Part shown: piece after piece, positions 1 to 11,486 of the stretch
How positions within the stretch are numbered: position 1 is the first letter of the stretch
Layout of the letters: every line of letters starts with the position of its first letter
Origin: Dendrocalamus latiflorus
Lineage: Eukaryota > Streptophyta > Magnoliopsida > Poales > Poaceae
Length of the DNA: 64,000 nucleotides
Assembly (NCBI GenBank): GCA_017311315.1
Contig: CM029622.1
Location: 10,777,295-10,841,294 of the forward strand
Direction: 5' to 3'
Program-made: the position numbers and the translations under genes
The notes under the pieces: model-generated
What the model was told of the DNA's origin: nothing
Database searches by the model: none
The model's input: only the letters and a program-made list of their open reading frames with translations

Positions 1-1608
1 CCGAAAACAGGGGAAGCGGTGAAGCTGGCAGAAGGTGCCGATGCTGCCGGCGAGAGGCGGCCAGGGAAATGCCGAAGGCTAGCAAAACGGTTCGCTCAGG
101 GGGCAGGGAGACTATGGGTGGCGGCGCGGTGGCCACAGCGGCGGTGAGGCAAGCGGGCGGCTGCTTGAGGCGGCCAGCGGCGAAGGTAGAGTGGGGCGGC
201 GGCGCCGGCGAGGATAAGGGGAAAAATAGAGGCGCACGTGAGCTGCAGCGATGGGAGGGGAATCTTACCGAGCAATTGGCCTGGCCGGAGAGGCACTAGG
301 GAAGGCCGGCGGCGTGTATGGGCGGCGGCGGGAGCGAGTCGCCGTGGAGGGAGAAGCTCCGGCGAAGGGAAGCTTGGCCGGCGGTTGCAGGGGGTTCGGG
401 GCACCGTGTGGAGGCTCTCAGCGTGAGGAATTGAATGGAGATTGACTGGGGAGGGAGCGGCGCTAGCGGCGGCGTTTTGGCCGGCCATGGGGAAGAAGGC
501 CTCGCCGGTGAGCTACGAAGCCCGGGAATTCGATTCCTTTCGGCGAGAGGTGGAGTGAGATGGGAGGAAGACGATGGCGGGCTCCCACGGCTTTTAAAGG
601 CTCCGAGCAAGGCGGGCATCGGGGAGCTCCGTGCGGCGGCATGGCGATAGGGCATGGGTGGCGGTGTGGCTTTGGCAGGGCTACAAGACGTGGGCGATGG
701 GACATAGCGGTCGTGGGCGCGGGTTAGCTGAGGCGTGCGCGTGACGTTGGCTCCGTGGCTGATGGGGGTGGCGTGGGGGGCGCACGGCCTAGCGACATGC
801 GCACGCGCAGAGCATGGGCAGGGCGTGCGAGGCGACAGGGCAGGTTAGCGCAGAGGGAGGCAGGCGCAGTGACGTGCTCGAGAGGTGACTAGAGCTGGTG
901 GAGGCAGAGAAGGCGGGGCCGGCTGACGCGAGCGCTGGGACCGGGTGGCGTATTGAGGACGGAGGGGAGAAGAAGGCACTGAGGCTAGTGACGGGGCAAC
1001 AGGGAGAAAGAACAGGAGGGAGAGAGAGGGGAGCTCGGCCCCGCGCGCAGCGACCGATTGGGAGGGGCCAGCAGCAGAGAGAAAAGGAGAGGAGGAAGAG
1101 AAGGGCTCAAGGCAAATTTGCAATTTGGATTTCTTTTAACTAAGATTTTTATCTTACCTTAGTATTAATTTTGAATTTTGCACAATCCTAAAGTTTGAAC
1201 CTTTGATCTAATTTTCTATTTTATATTAAAGATTATTGATTTAAATTTTGAACTTTTAATTTAAATCCTTGCTCAAGCATCTTGATGCAAGATCTACTAT
1301 TTCTCTATGTTATATTTTATTTATCTTTGCCCTTGGATTTCAATTTTTGATATTATTTTGTTTTGATTTTGCAATTAAATTTTGAACTACTTCCTTAGGG
1401 TTTGAACTCACCCATTTTAGTTATTTGATTATTTATTTTATTATTACTATTTTCACTTAGGATATCATGTCTTGTTACATTTATTTGTAGGCTACCAAAC
1501 TCCAAAGATTTCAAATAATACCTAGAAGAAAATTGAATGCTAGCAAAATACAAGAAAATTTTTAAAAACTCCATATTTTTGGGCATTTGAATTTCAGGAT
1601 GTTACATA
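1..1608 (-). repeat. Gypsy-type LTR, antisense, cut by window start
   Basis: Read on the minus strand, this block begins TGTAACATCCTGAAATTC at 1608, the usual start of a grass Ty3/gypsy LTR. It continues through an AT-rich leader (1608-1130) into a GC-rich, polypurine-biased body (1130-1). The body is full of overlapping short ORFs on both strands, which I regard as compositional noise. The AT-rich to GC-rich transition closely resembles 14680-13360, so the two blocks probably belong to one LTR family. The far end lies outside the window, so length and target duplication cannot be checked. No protein domain is visible. Confidence 0.55.
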
Positions 1609-2421
1609 TCAGTAGATAGTGCTTACAGATACAGTACTGAACATCAAAATACATATCATGCGGAATCGTAAATATAATGGTAGACTTACTCATAGGCCGC
1701 TCAGGTCGAAATCAATAAAATGCAGTAGCGGAAATGAAACACACAGGTGGGACCCTTAGGACGTGCCCACAGGTAGCCAATTAGGGTTCGCGACCTAGTT
1801 CTTGATATCTTCATCTTCTTCATCATTATGACTAGGCGTATTGTTGAAGCGTAGCAATCTAACTCCTGATTCTGGATTAATTGAATGAGCGAGGGTGAGC
1901 ACAAACCATCGTGCTCCGCGAGTCAATACACAGGATGCAATTAGATAACATGCATGGCTTATCAAGGGAAGGCTCGGGTTATTTTGTTTGCCATAAATTG
2001 CTTTTAGAATACGATACATAGAAATTTCCTGAGACCTAGTAATTTTAACTAAAACAAATTTTATCAATGTATGAAAGAATGCAATAATAATAATAACGAA
2101 CCAGATTCCATCCACCGTTACATGGTTTCTGCACCATATGCTAACATTTTAGCATTATAACCACTTTCCTTATCACTGGGGCGACACCTAGGGCAACACA
2201 AATCAGGGCCTTTCTCTGCCCACCACTTTTCAAATTCCACCCACAAACGTTTTTGAAATAGAACTATATTTGGTTAAGTTCTCCATCTCCGCCCTTAACC
2301 ATGGGCACGGTTATTTGAATAGGTTTCACTTTGCAGAGTTTGTACACTTTACCCACAAGAGATGATCCGCTCATTGCTCCACACGATTCCTTAGTCATGC
2401 GGTTGAGTAGATTATCACAAG
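1609..2421 (-). repeat. Degenerate LTR-retrotransposon sequence (family B), left part
   Basis: No coding domain is visible. The stretch from about 1650 matches the stretch from about 49478 (shared CATCAAAATACATATCATGC and many following blocks), so it is a dispersed repeat present twice in this window. It is interrupted at 2421 by a solo LTR. It resumes as the short stub 4734-4874 and again after the non-autonomous element at 11487. The orientation is inferred from the neighbouring antisense LTR starts and is not certain. Confidence 0.45.
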
Positions 2422-4728
2422 TGTAACACCCCAGCCATACAATGGCCTGGAATGCTACCTAACTAAGTAATGTAACAAAGTAACAAAGATAAACTACATT
2501 CACCTCACAAAATTTCGGCAGAACCTCCTTTGTGTAGTTATCTATGTCAGAGGTTTCAACAAATAATTCTATTAAATAAAGAGACACCAAATGGTAATGT
2601 ACTCAAGACCTAACGAAAACTATCTATTCATTACTATGACATCTATAGCAATTAACATCTAAGATATAAATCATGAGCATCTTGAATCTTCTATTCCTTT
2701 ATTACAATTTACTTCTAGCAAGCAATAATCATAAAAATACTTAAAGTAATTCATTCATCTACTAATTAATTTTTCCTTTCTTTCCATTGTGGATCGATCA
2801 TGCAAAAGTGCAACAAGACTAATCCTTCTTTTTCCCCATGCATGCCGATCTCGTAAGGGTACCTAAAACACAACAAACAACAAAGGTGAGTCAAAGACTC
2901 AGCAAATATAATAAACAGTAACAATAGCATACATGTACACAACTCCATAAGAAACACCCAACAGTTGCTTTGCAAACACATGCTATGCAATATGCTCAAC
3001 AAGATCTGTATCTTTTCTCTTTCTTTTTTGCATTTTACCGGTAATGCAAAGTGTGCATCCGTCGATGCACACCCATGCCTGTACCATCTGATACAGGGAC
3101 CAATGCCCGTACTCTGTAAGTGTGGGGACCTTAGCCCATGCTCTTCAAGCATGGGGACCTTTAGCCCGTCATCAACATGACGGGGGCCTCATCAGTTACT
3201 TGGTCATCACATGACCAAGACTTCAATAAGCCAACATGATCCATATGTATGAAAGTCCCAATTCAATAGAAACGTGCATTCACAACAACCTTGCACATGA
3301 AAGATCTATTCATACTACACTGTTCACAATCATGGACTTCATAACTTTCAAACAACCATGAACATTACCAATTATGTCTTCATCACAATCATGAACATAC
3401 AATTGCTCATAATATATATCAAACATTGACATTCTATAACATTTATAATATCCATCATTATACTTGCCTCTACCGAAGGAGCGAAGGGATCAAGCACGGT
3501 CAGGAGCGAAGCCACCTATTCACAAAGCACCAATTAGCACAAAACCATAATACAATATTCACAACTGAGAAGTAAACGCCTCTACGGCCAAAACCCGCAA
3601 CTCCCTCTCAAACAGTTGTTTCCACACTCTGTTCTCTGTTGCAGCGCTACTTGTCTTTTTGGTATCTTTTAATCTACTAATCAAACAACAACGAAACTAA
3701 CACATTTGAAATCTACAGAACAAAAGCTACAAATTTATGAAGACACCATAATTTTATTATATAGTTTTAAGGACATAATTCTCACTAGAAAACAGAGAAC
3801 AGACTCTGCCTTCGAGTTCTGTCCAGCAACTTCCACAGACTACCACCGACAACCCACTGCTTCAAAAATTATAAAATTATACCAGAAGCTAGTTCTAGAT
3901 GTTATCCACCACTTTTGTTATTATGAGTTAATTTGTAAAACTCATTAGGACCTCTGAATCAATCCACGATCAGAAACTGGATTTTGAATCCAGCTCTGTT
4001 GCACAATCGACTTCAATCCCCTGTTGCGCCCAAACCCCTCATCCAAAAATTCTGAAAAAATTTACAGAAACTAGATCTCTTCATCCTCTACAACTTTTGT
4101 GTTGAAGGGTTCTTTGGGGAAAAATCGTTTTGACCTCCTAAACCACCCGAACAGACACGTTGCCCGATCTTACTGTGTGCAGAACACTGATTAATCGCTA
4201 ATCGACGGTTTCCCTTAAATGATCCACCTCTAACGATGAACCAAAAGGCTAAGATCACCCTAAAACAGAGGGGGAAGAGATTAAAATTTCTTACCTAGTT
4301 TGTCCACGCAGGTTTCCTTCTCCTCCTTCCTTCTTCTCCTCCCACCTCCTTCTTGTCCTTCCCTCCCTTCTCCTTCCTTCCCCTTCTTCTTTTCTTTTCA
4401 GCAGTGCAGCAAGGGAGCAAGGAGGGTGGGGGCTGTGACTTGAGGGTGGGGGGTGGCGGCCAAGGGGGGAGAGAGGGCCTAGGGTTAAGGGGGAAAGGTG
4501 CGGCTGGGCCTCGGGGGGGGTGCTGGGCCTCAGGGGTTGACTTTGGCCCAAGGTGGGAGGGAGAAAGGCCTAGCCTCCCTCTTTGGACAGCCCACCAAAA
4601 CTTTATTTTTCTTTTTAAAATAAATCTGCAGCCCAAACCCACCTTCCCGATTCGACGGAAGAAAAAGAAATCTCCGTGAATCTGCTAAATACTTCCGAAC
4701 TCGCCGAATCGATGTCTAGGGCATTACA
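2422..4728 (-). mobile_element. Solo LTR of a Gypsy element (family A), TSD ACAAG
   Basis: The 2307-bp block runs from TGTAACACCCC to GGCATTACA and is flanked by the perfect 5-bp duplication ACAAG (2417-2421 and 4729-4733). There is no internal region or second copy, so it is a solo LTR left by LTR-LTR recombination. Its reverse complement matches the two arms of 26135-60115. Examples are the segments at 2800-3330 against 27560-28100, and 2422-2550 against 60000-60115. The sense strand is inferred to be minus: in this family the TGTAATRCCC end follows the polypurine tract (see 60381). Short ORFs inside are not genes. Confidence 0.9.
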
Positions 4729-4733
4729 ACAAG

Positions 4734-4874
4734 GCTATTACAGTGCATTGTTCTAATGTGGTTATGCCCCCACTAAGGTCTATCTTCTATATGATGCGAC
4801 CATCCCTCGAGAAGGGTCTCTCTTGAGCCATCATGGGCAGAGGTGGGGATGAGATCATCCTTCCCTTTGCACGT
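4734..4874. repeat. Stub of family B repeat between two insertions
   Basis: A 141-bp piece of the old host repeat lies between the TSD of the solo LTR on its left and the TSD (CACGT, 4870-4874) of the non-autonomous LTR element on its right. No other feature is visible. Confidence 0.5.
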
Positions 4875-5169
4875 TGTTGTGGGGGTGGCCCAACCCCCCG
4901 CGCCTGGGCCGTGCAACTAGTCCAACATGTAATAGGCCAAATAGTGTAGAGGAATATACCAGTGTAAATATACCAATGTACCGTCATCCTTTGTAAGTAC
5001 TAAAGGGTAGAATGGGGATTTCCCATTCTACCCCACTCATGTATATAAACCCCCAGGAGGGGTAGGAGGAGGGACATCTTCTCATTCTTACCAACTCTCC
5101 CACAGATCTAGCTCTCCTCTTCTCCTTCTATTAGTCCCCTTCTCTACTGTTTGGCCTGTAGCCACAACA
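4875..5169 (+). repeat. 5' LTR of the non-autonomous element
   Basis: Begins TGTTGTGGGGGTGG and ends CCACAACA. A TATATAAA box-like motif lies at about 5041-5048. The 3' copy starts at 11187 and has the same length. Confidence 0.93.
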
Positions 5170-5171
5170 GA

Positions 5172-5189
5172 TGGCGCCGTCCGTGGGGA
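5172..5189 (+). other. Primer-binding site, tRNA-Asp type
   Basis: TGGCGCCGT starts two bases after the 5' LTR and is followed by a purine-rich run ending GTGGGGA. The first nine bases are the complement of the 3' end of plant tRNA-Asp. This primer choice is known from several Ty3/gypsy lineages, so the unseen autonomous partner is probably a Gypsy element. That link is inference. Confidence 0.7.
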
Positions 5190-8100
5190 CTGACAAGAAG
5201 TTACGTGTGGAAGGGATTTCTCCAGCGTTCAACGAAGGCGATGGCTATATATGTGGATCTTTTTTGTTCCTGTAAGCATACAACGGCAGATAAGTAGCTC
5301 GCTCGTTAAAACGCTAATCGTCCTGATTATGGAGGCGTATCGAATAGATCTAGTCGTATGGGCTTTACCTGTATGCTTCATCATGTTTTGTAGATGCAAT
5401 ATTGAGTAGACCTAGTTGAATCGCTCAGATGCAGTGTTGGATGGATCTAATCGAATCGCTTATTTTTATGTTGCCGCTATCTCCGCTCTACTGGGGGTGG
5501 TCATGTAGGAAAGCGATGTGTTGGACCATGGAGATGGCTAGATTCGCACACTGCCGGAGTGTGCGCTGCAGCTCCGGCCTCCGCGCCCTCGGCGTCTGCG
5601 TGCGGGACTCCATTCATGCGTCTCCCGCCCGAAGTCTCCCGACTCGAAGTCTCCATGCATGCGCGAAGCGCTTTATCCATCCATGTGTGCACTATGATCT
5701 ATCCATCCATGTATACTTACTCGCGTGTGTGCAGCCATGCATGCATAAATCCATCCATGCACCCACGTGTATGCATCCATGCATGGAAACATACAAACTC
5801 CAGCGAGCCAGCTTACTCTGCATGCATGTCGCGAGCGCGCAGGAACCTCTATGCCTCCATGTCGAGTGTCAGGCTCCTCACCACTGGCTTCGCCACGACG
5901 AACTCCACGCAGCTGAAGACAGGCTTCGGCCTCTGCTCGTCTCCGCGACACGCCGAAGACCAGCTTACGCGGAGAGGGAGCACCGTCCTGACGTAACCAT
6001 GGCTCGACGCGGAGGCGAGTGCTCGGCACGTCGAGCGGAGACTCGGGCGGTGCGTGCGAAGTCTGGCGTGGAGCCTGGCCTCCTATATGTATGCATGCAG
6101 CCTCCTATACGTATGCACGCGTGCGTGCACGGCGGCCAGCTCCATCCATGTAGCCATGAGGTATGCGTGTAGTATGCAAGCATGAATTATCCCTTCACGT
6201 ATACCTATCCATCCATGCATGCATGGAGGGAAATTTCAATTGCATACGTGAGGCTTGCGCTGGCTACGCATATGATCACATGTATGGTCGTACGCGTATA
6301 CCGGAGGAGGCAAGCCTATTGCGAAGTCCGCGCGGAGGTGCAGGGCGAAAAAGCCGGCAGGCGCCAGGCGACGTCGCACGGCCGGGTGGAATCGCGCCAG
6401 TGGGGTCCGATGCCTACAAGCGATGACGGAGCCCAGGCGTACAAGTCCAGATCTTGGCGGTGCCGGCTGCCACACGCTCATGTCCTCCCTCGTCGGCAAG
6501 AATCTGCAGCCGGGGTTGAGCACCTTGCTATGTGCCTCGGCGGCGCAGCCGGCGAGCTCGTCCTGGAGCTGCGACAAGACCTTGCCGTTGTCGTAGTTCT
6601 GCTGCTGGAGGTGGTAGTCGGACGGCCTGGAACTGGAGGCGTGGGTGTGGTGCGCCTTCAAGGAGGAGCGGCTGCTGTCGGAGGCGGTCGACCCGACGCT
6701 GCTCAGTGGTGTTGCACGCCAGGAAGCAGGTCCTCGTCGGGTTCCATGCCACGTTCGGGTGCACCGAGCCCGACACAGAGCTCCGCCCTCGCAGGCACGC
6801 TGTCGCCGCAAGCCTCAGTCGGGTCGGCTAAATCGGCGATCCGATCCATGCGAAGCGTCGGTCCTCCCTCGGCATCCGCTTCTTAGGCTTTGCCTTCGGC
6901 TGCGACCCCCATGCTGCGGCCTTCGGCGTGGGTTTGTGTGAGCCTTTACATCGTCCGTCTCCGCTGCTCTGGACTCCGACGTTAGTCTGCACTCCGACTT
7001 CACGTCAGACTCCGCGACGACGGACTTTGCTCTGGACTCTGACGTTAGACTTAGCGGTATCGGCCTTCGCTGCTAACTTCGCCATGATGGACCCCGCCAC
7101 GACTTCGGCAACCTTCGCATACCCCCGCGACGACTTCGGCGACCTTCGCTCGGCCCTGCGACGGCTTCGCCGGCCTCCGCTCGCCGCCTTCGACGGCCTC
7201 TGCGACCTCGTCTCCGTCCGTGCGATCTCTCCGCTTCACGCACGAGTACACCCCTGCAGGCATGTGTTGCTAGCACGGCGCACCGCGACGTCGACCTTCG
7301 CCGGCTTTTCCACGGCAACGCCTCGTCGCCTGGCGCATCTTTTCTGCCTCGCCTTTGCGTCAAGTCTCCATCATGGCTTCTGCGTCGTCGACGGGGTCTG
7401 TCTGTGTGCTGGCCTCCGCGCAGCGGTGGCAAAGTCCGTCCAGATGGTGGTCTTCGCGTTGTGGCCGAGGCGAAGTCTACGCCGAGCGCCGACAGAGTTC
7501 GTCTGGATGGTGGCCTCCGCGTCGTCGCCGGGACGAAGTCTGCGCCGAGCGCCGATGGAGTCCGTCCGGATGGTCATCTCCGCGTCGTCGACGAGACGAA
7601 GTCCAGCAACGGATGGGGGTCTTCGCGTATGCATGCATAGTTCGACGTCCTCAAGTGTGCAGGCATGAGATATTCATGAGATATCCACCCATGCAATGAA
7701 CCTCGCGTATGCATGCATGAGTCTCCATCCATGCATCATACGAAGCGCCCGAAGCCTCCGCGCTAGCGAGGACAGCCTCCGCGCCCCCGCATCGAGCGCA
7801 ACCACGATCTTCGCATCTGCTTCACTGGAGTCTAGGCCAGCCATGCTGACTTCGCTGGCCTTCGACTCGGATTCGCGGTGACTTCGGCGGCCCTCCCTCA
7901 GCCCCACGACAACTCCGCCGGCCTTCGCTCGGCGCATCCCTCCGCGTCTACCCACCACCGCATGCCGATGGGCTCCGCTTGTTGGCAGTGACGCACATGC
8001 TCGTACTCACGCATGCATGCATTCATGCATGTGTTGATTGGCAGCAAGGTGCGTGGAAGAATACATGCACGCAGGCATGTGTTGATGGGACATACACCGG

Positions 8101-8530
8101 GCTCTGAGCAATCCACAGCGACCATCGGGGTGGCTTCGCACCCCTCGAGGAGGCCTCCGCTAGCTTCACGCAGCCAGGGTCTCCGCACCTGCGGAGTCTA
8201 CTCCACGCCGCCACCATCCTGCCCGGTATGCACTGCATATGATCACATACGATGCTTTAATAATTGCCGCTGCATTTCTTGTGTGCATGGCAACAAAGAA
8301 ATGGTTGTGCATCATATCATTTATTACGACTGCAATTCCATTCTAAGAGCATTTGATTTGTCCGTGTTTGCTTCTCCGGTTTTGACCTGTTCGGGGCTAC
8401 CGTAGCATCTAATGCTTTTTCGGTACTGCATTCTGGAGTGTTTTATTGTCGCAAATCTTCGACCATTTTTTCATGCCTCTGTTTTGGTCCTCTTTCTGAT
8501 TTAAATCGCATGATTGCCTCGAGCGTCGGC
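5190..8530 (+). other. GC-rich non-coding interior of the non-autonomous element
   Basis: About 3.3 kb with no retroviral domain. ORFs of up to about 250 codons occur on both strands, but they overlap freely and look like products of high GC content and CG-rich repeats. Runs of CATGCATG and CCATCCATG recur at 5660-5790, 6090-6230, 7625-7735 and 8005-8080. The 7400-7610 part contains a loose tandem repeat reading as GTCGTCGNNGNGACGAAGTC-like units. Confidence 0.6.
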
Positions 8531-8805
8531 GTACTCTACGGAGTATAAATAAGACGCATCCGTCGAGGCATACCTCCGTGCGCACTCTACGGAGTATAAA
8601 TAAGACGTAGCGTCGAGGTCCGCCTTCGCACGCACCCGCACCGCCCGCAACGCGTGGAGGCTTATCCCCGCGCACAGTCCACGGACTCTAAATAAGACAT
8701 AGCGCCGACGTCCGCCTCCGCACGCACTCTACGGAGTATAAATAAGACGTAGCGTCGAGGTCCGCCTCCACACGCACTCTACGGAGTATAAATAAGACGC
8801 AGTGG
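8530..8805 (+). repeat. Tandem units carrying TATAAATA-box-like motifs
   Basis: Four copies of CTACGGAGTATAAATAAGAC (around 8537, 8588, 8730, 8790) and one altered copy (CTCTAAATAAGAC at about 8686) are spaced 50-60 bp apart. They are separated by a CGTCGAGGTCCGCCTC linker. Each unit looks like a plant TATA box. Whether any is used as a promoter cannot be told from sequence. Confidence 0.8.
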
Positions 8806-8813
8806 GGGGACAC

Positions 8814-9925
8814 CCTCGGCGTGCGTAGCGTAGCGCCCTCGGCCTACGACGCAAGCGCCCGCTTTCCACGGGCACCGTTTTTAAGGTAGGGAAACGGCGG
8901 TATTGCCTCCCTGCCTCGGCGTGCGTAGCGCCCGCGGCCTACGCCGCAAGCGCTCGCTCTCCGCGGGCACCATTTTTGGAGGTAGGGGACCGACGGCTCC
9001 CCGCTAGCTCTCCGCGGGCACCATTTTTGGAGGTAGGGGACCGGCGGCTCCGCCTCCCTACCTCGGCGTGCGTAGCGCCCTCGTCCTACACCGCAAGCGC
9101 CCGCTCTCCGCGGGCAATGTTTTTGAAGGTAGGGGAACGACGGCTCCGCCTCCCTACCTCGGCGTGCGTAGCGCCCTGGGCCTACGCCGCAAGCGCCCGC
9201 TCTCCGCGGGCACTATTTTTGAAGGTAGGGGAACGGCGGCTCCGCCTCCCTACCTCGGCGTGCGTAGCGCCCTCGGCCTAGGACGCAAGCGCCCGCTCTC
9301 CGGGGGCACTGTTTTTAAGGTAGGGGAACGGCGGCTTCGCCTCCCAGCCTCGGCGTGCGTAGCGCCCTCGGCCTACGCCACAAGTGCCCGCTCTCCGCAG
9401 GCACTATTTTTGAAGGTAGGGGAACGGCGGCTCCGCCTCCCTACCTCGGCGTGAGTAGCGCTCTCGGCCTACGCCGCAAGCGCCCGCTCTCCGCAGGCAC
9501 TATTTTTGGAGGTAGGGGAACGGCGGCTCCGCCTCCCTACATTGGCGTGCGTAGCACCCTCGGCCTACGCCGCAAGCGCCCGCTCTCCGCGGGCACTGTT
9601 TTTGGAGGTAGGGGAACGGTGGCTCCGCCTCCTTACCTTGGCGTGCGTAGCGCCCTCGGCCTACGCCGCAAGCGCCTGCTCTCCGCTGGCACTGTTTTTG
9701 AAGGTAGGGGAACAGTGGCTCCGCCTCCCTACCTCGGCGTGTGTAGCGCCCTCGGCCTACGACGCAAGTGCCCGCTTTCCGCGGGCACCGTTTTTAAGGT
9801 AGGGGAACGGCGGTGTCGCCTCCCTGCCTCGGCGTGAGTAGCGCCCCTGGCCTACGTCACCCGCGCCTGCCCTCCGTGGGCGCAAGTTTTTGAAGGTAGG
9901 GGAACGACAGTATCGCCTCCCTGCC
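8814..9925 (+). repeat. 96-bp tandem array, about 11 units
   Basis: Units begin CCTCGGCGTGCGTAGCGCCC. Starts at 9061, 9157, 9253, 9348, 9444, 9540, 9636, 9732 and 9827 give a period of 96 bp, with two 95-bp units. The first units (8814, 8914) are longer, and one contains a 51-bp partial duplication. Because 96 is a multiple of three, several frames stay open across units, giving repetitive 32-residue translations. The 95-bp units break every such frame, so a protein is unlikely. Confidence 0.92.
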
Positions 9926-9989
9926 GAGCAATGACGTCTCCGCCTCCTTGCCTCTGTGCGTCGTGCCCTCGGCCTACGTATCTCGCGAC

Positions 9990-10990
9990 CGCTCTTCGCG
10001 ACTTCGCCGTCCACCTTATAGGCATTACCTCGGCGGGACGGCACGTCTTCGGCGCTCTACTTCGCCGTCCGCCTGGGAGGCCTCGCCTCGGCGGGACAGC
10101 CCAGCTCCGGCGCAGGTCTTCGTTGTCCGCCTCGTAGGCATCGCCTCGGCGGGACGGTCCGGCCCTAGCGCAGGACTTCGCCGTCCGCCTTGTAGGCATT
10201 GCCTCGGCAGGACAGCACGTCTTCGCCGCTCCGCTTCGCCGTCATCCTGGGAGGCCTCTCCTCGGTGGGACAGCCCGGCTCCGACGTAGGACTTCGTCGT
10301 CCGCCTCGTACGCACCGCCTCGGTTCCGCCTCATAGGCACCGCCTCGGTTCCGCCTCGTAGGCATCGCCTCGGCGGAATGGTCCGGCCCCGGCACGGGAA
10401 TTCACCATCCGCCTTGTAGGCATTACCTTGGCGGGACAGCACGTCTTCGGCGCTCCACTTCGACGTCCGCCTGGGAGGCCTCACCACGGCGGGACGGCCC
10501 AGCTCTGACGCAGGTCTTCGCCGTCTGCCTCGTAGGCGTCGCCTCGGCGGGACGGTCCGGCCCTAGCGCAGGACTTTGCCGTCCGCCTCATAGGCACCGC
10601 CTCGGTTCCACCTCGTAGGAATCGCCTCGGTGGGACGGTCGGCCCCGGCGAAGGACTTCACCGTCCGCCTTGTAGGCATTGCCTCGGTGGGATGGCACGT
10701 CTTCAGCGTTCCACTTCGCCGTCCGCCTTGTAGGCATTGCCTCGGCGAGACGGCACGTCTTCGCCGCTCCGCTTCCTGGGAGGCCTCACCTCGGCAGGAC
10801 GGCCCAGCTCCGGCGTAGGTCTTCGCCGTCTGCCTCGCAGGCACCACCTCGGTTCCGCCTCGTAGGCATCGCCTCGGCGGGACAGCCTGGCTCCGGCGCA
10901 AGTCTTCGCCGTCCGCCCTGTAGGCATCGCCTCGGCGGGACAGCACGTCTTCGGTGCTCGACTTCGCCGCTCGTCTTAAAGGCATCGCCT
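9990..10990 (+). repeat. Second GC-rich higher-order tandem array
   Basis: This is a degenerate array of units containing CGCCGTCCGCC, TGTAGGCAT and GCCTCGGCGGGAC, with a basic spacing of about 60-70 bp and a less regular higher-order pattern. Reading frames that stay open in several frames and strands come from the low complexity. It lies in the interior of the non-autonomous LTR element. Confidence 0.85.
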
Positions 10991-11173
10991 TGGTGGGACG
11001 GATCGGGCTTCAGCGTGCGATCTTGCTGATCTCTTCGTAGGTGTTCCCTGTGGGGTCTGCAAGCTACTAGTTGCATCGGCTCACTAGTCGGCACCCTCGC
11101 GCTTGCTGTCGGGGAACAGGGGGCTGGGATAGTTGATCACGTCAGCTCGCCCATCGGGATCTCAGCGCTTGCT

Positions 11174-11186
11174 GTCGAGGGAGTAC
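11174..11186 (+). other. Polypurine-tract-like site before the 3' LTR
   Basis: GTCGAGGGAGTAC immediately precedes the TG of the 3' LTR. Its position fits the plus-strand primer of an LTR retrotransposon, although the purine run is short. Confidence 0.55.
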
Positions 11187-11481
11187 TGTTGTGGGGGTGG
11201 CCCAACCCCCCGCGCCTGGGCCGTGCAACTAGTCCAAAATGTAATAGGCCCAATAGTGTAGAGGAATATACCAGTGTAAATATACCAATGTACCGTCATC
11301 CTTTGTAAGTACTAAAGGGTAGAATGGGGATTTCCCATTCTACCCCACTCATGTATATACACCCCCAGAAGGGGTAGGAGGAGGGACATCCTCTCATTCT
11401 TACAAACTCTCCCACAGATCTAGCTCTCCTCTTCTCCTTCTACTAGTCCCCTTCTCTACTGTTTGGCCTGTAGCCACAACA
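11187..11481 (+). repeat. 3' LTR of the non-autonomous element
   Basis: A 295-bp direct copy of 4875-5169 with about seven visible substitutions and no indel. Followed by the TSD CACGT. Confidence 0.93.
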
Positions 11482-11486
11482 CACGT

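Larger units (their letters stand above)
4875..11481 (+). mobile_element. Non-autonomous LTR retrotransposon without gag or pol, TSD CACGT
   Basis: The element is 6607 bp with direct LTRs of 295 bp at 4875-5169 and 11187-11481 and a perfect CACGT duplication on both sides (4870-4874 and 11482-11486). A primer-binding site follows the 5' LTR, and a purine-rich tract precedes the 3' LTR. The interior is GC-rich and contains no zinc knuckle, protease, reverse transcriptase or integrase motif in any frame. It must be mobilised in trans, like the LARD or TRIM classes. The interior consists largely of tandem arrays (8535-8805, 8814-9925, 9990-10990). By eye the two LTRs differ at about 7 of 295 positions (about 2.4%), so the insertion is moderately recent. 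Confidence 0.93.

Noticed and set aside
69..1143. Overlapping ORFs of 60-130 codons on both strands in the GC-rich first kilobase
   Set aside because: Low-complexity, strand-symmetric ORFs without domains, in a block that matches other LTR copies in the window.
5429..7699. Long ORFs (up to 247 codons) in the interior of the non-autonomous element
   Set aside because: No Gag or Pol motif, heavy overlap in all frames, Arg/Ser/Ala/His-rich translations explained by GC content and CATGCATG repeats.
8976..9837. Repeat-protein ORFs across the 96-bp array
   Set aside because: Open only because 96 is divisible by three. 95-bp units and the partial duplication break the frame, and there is no start context or domain.
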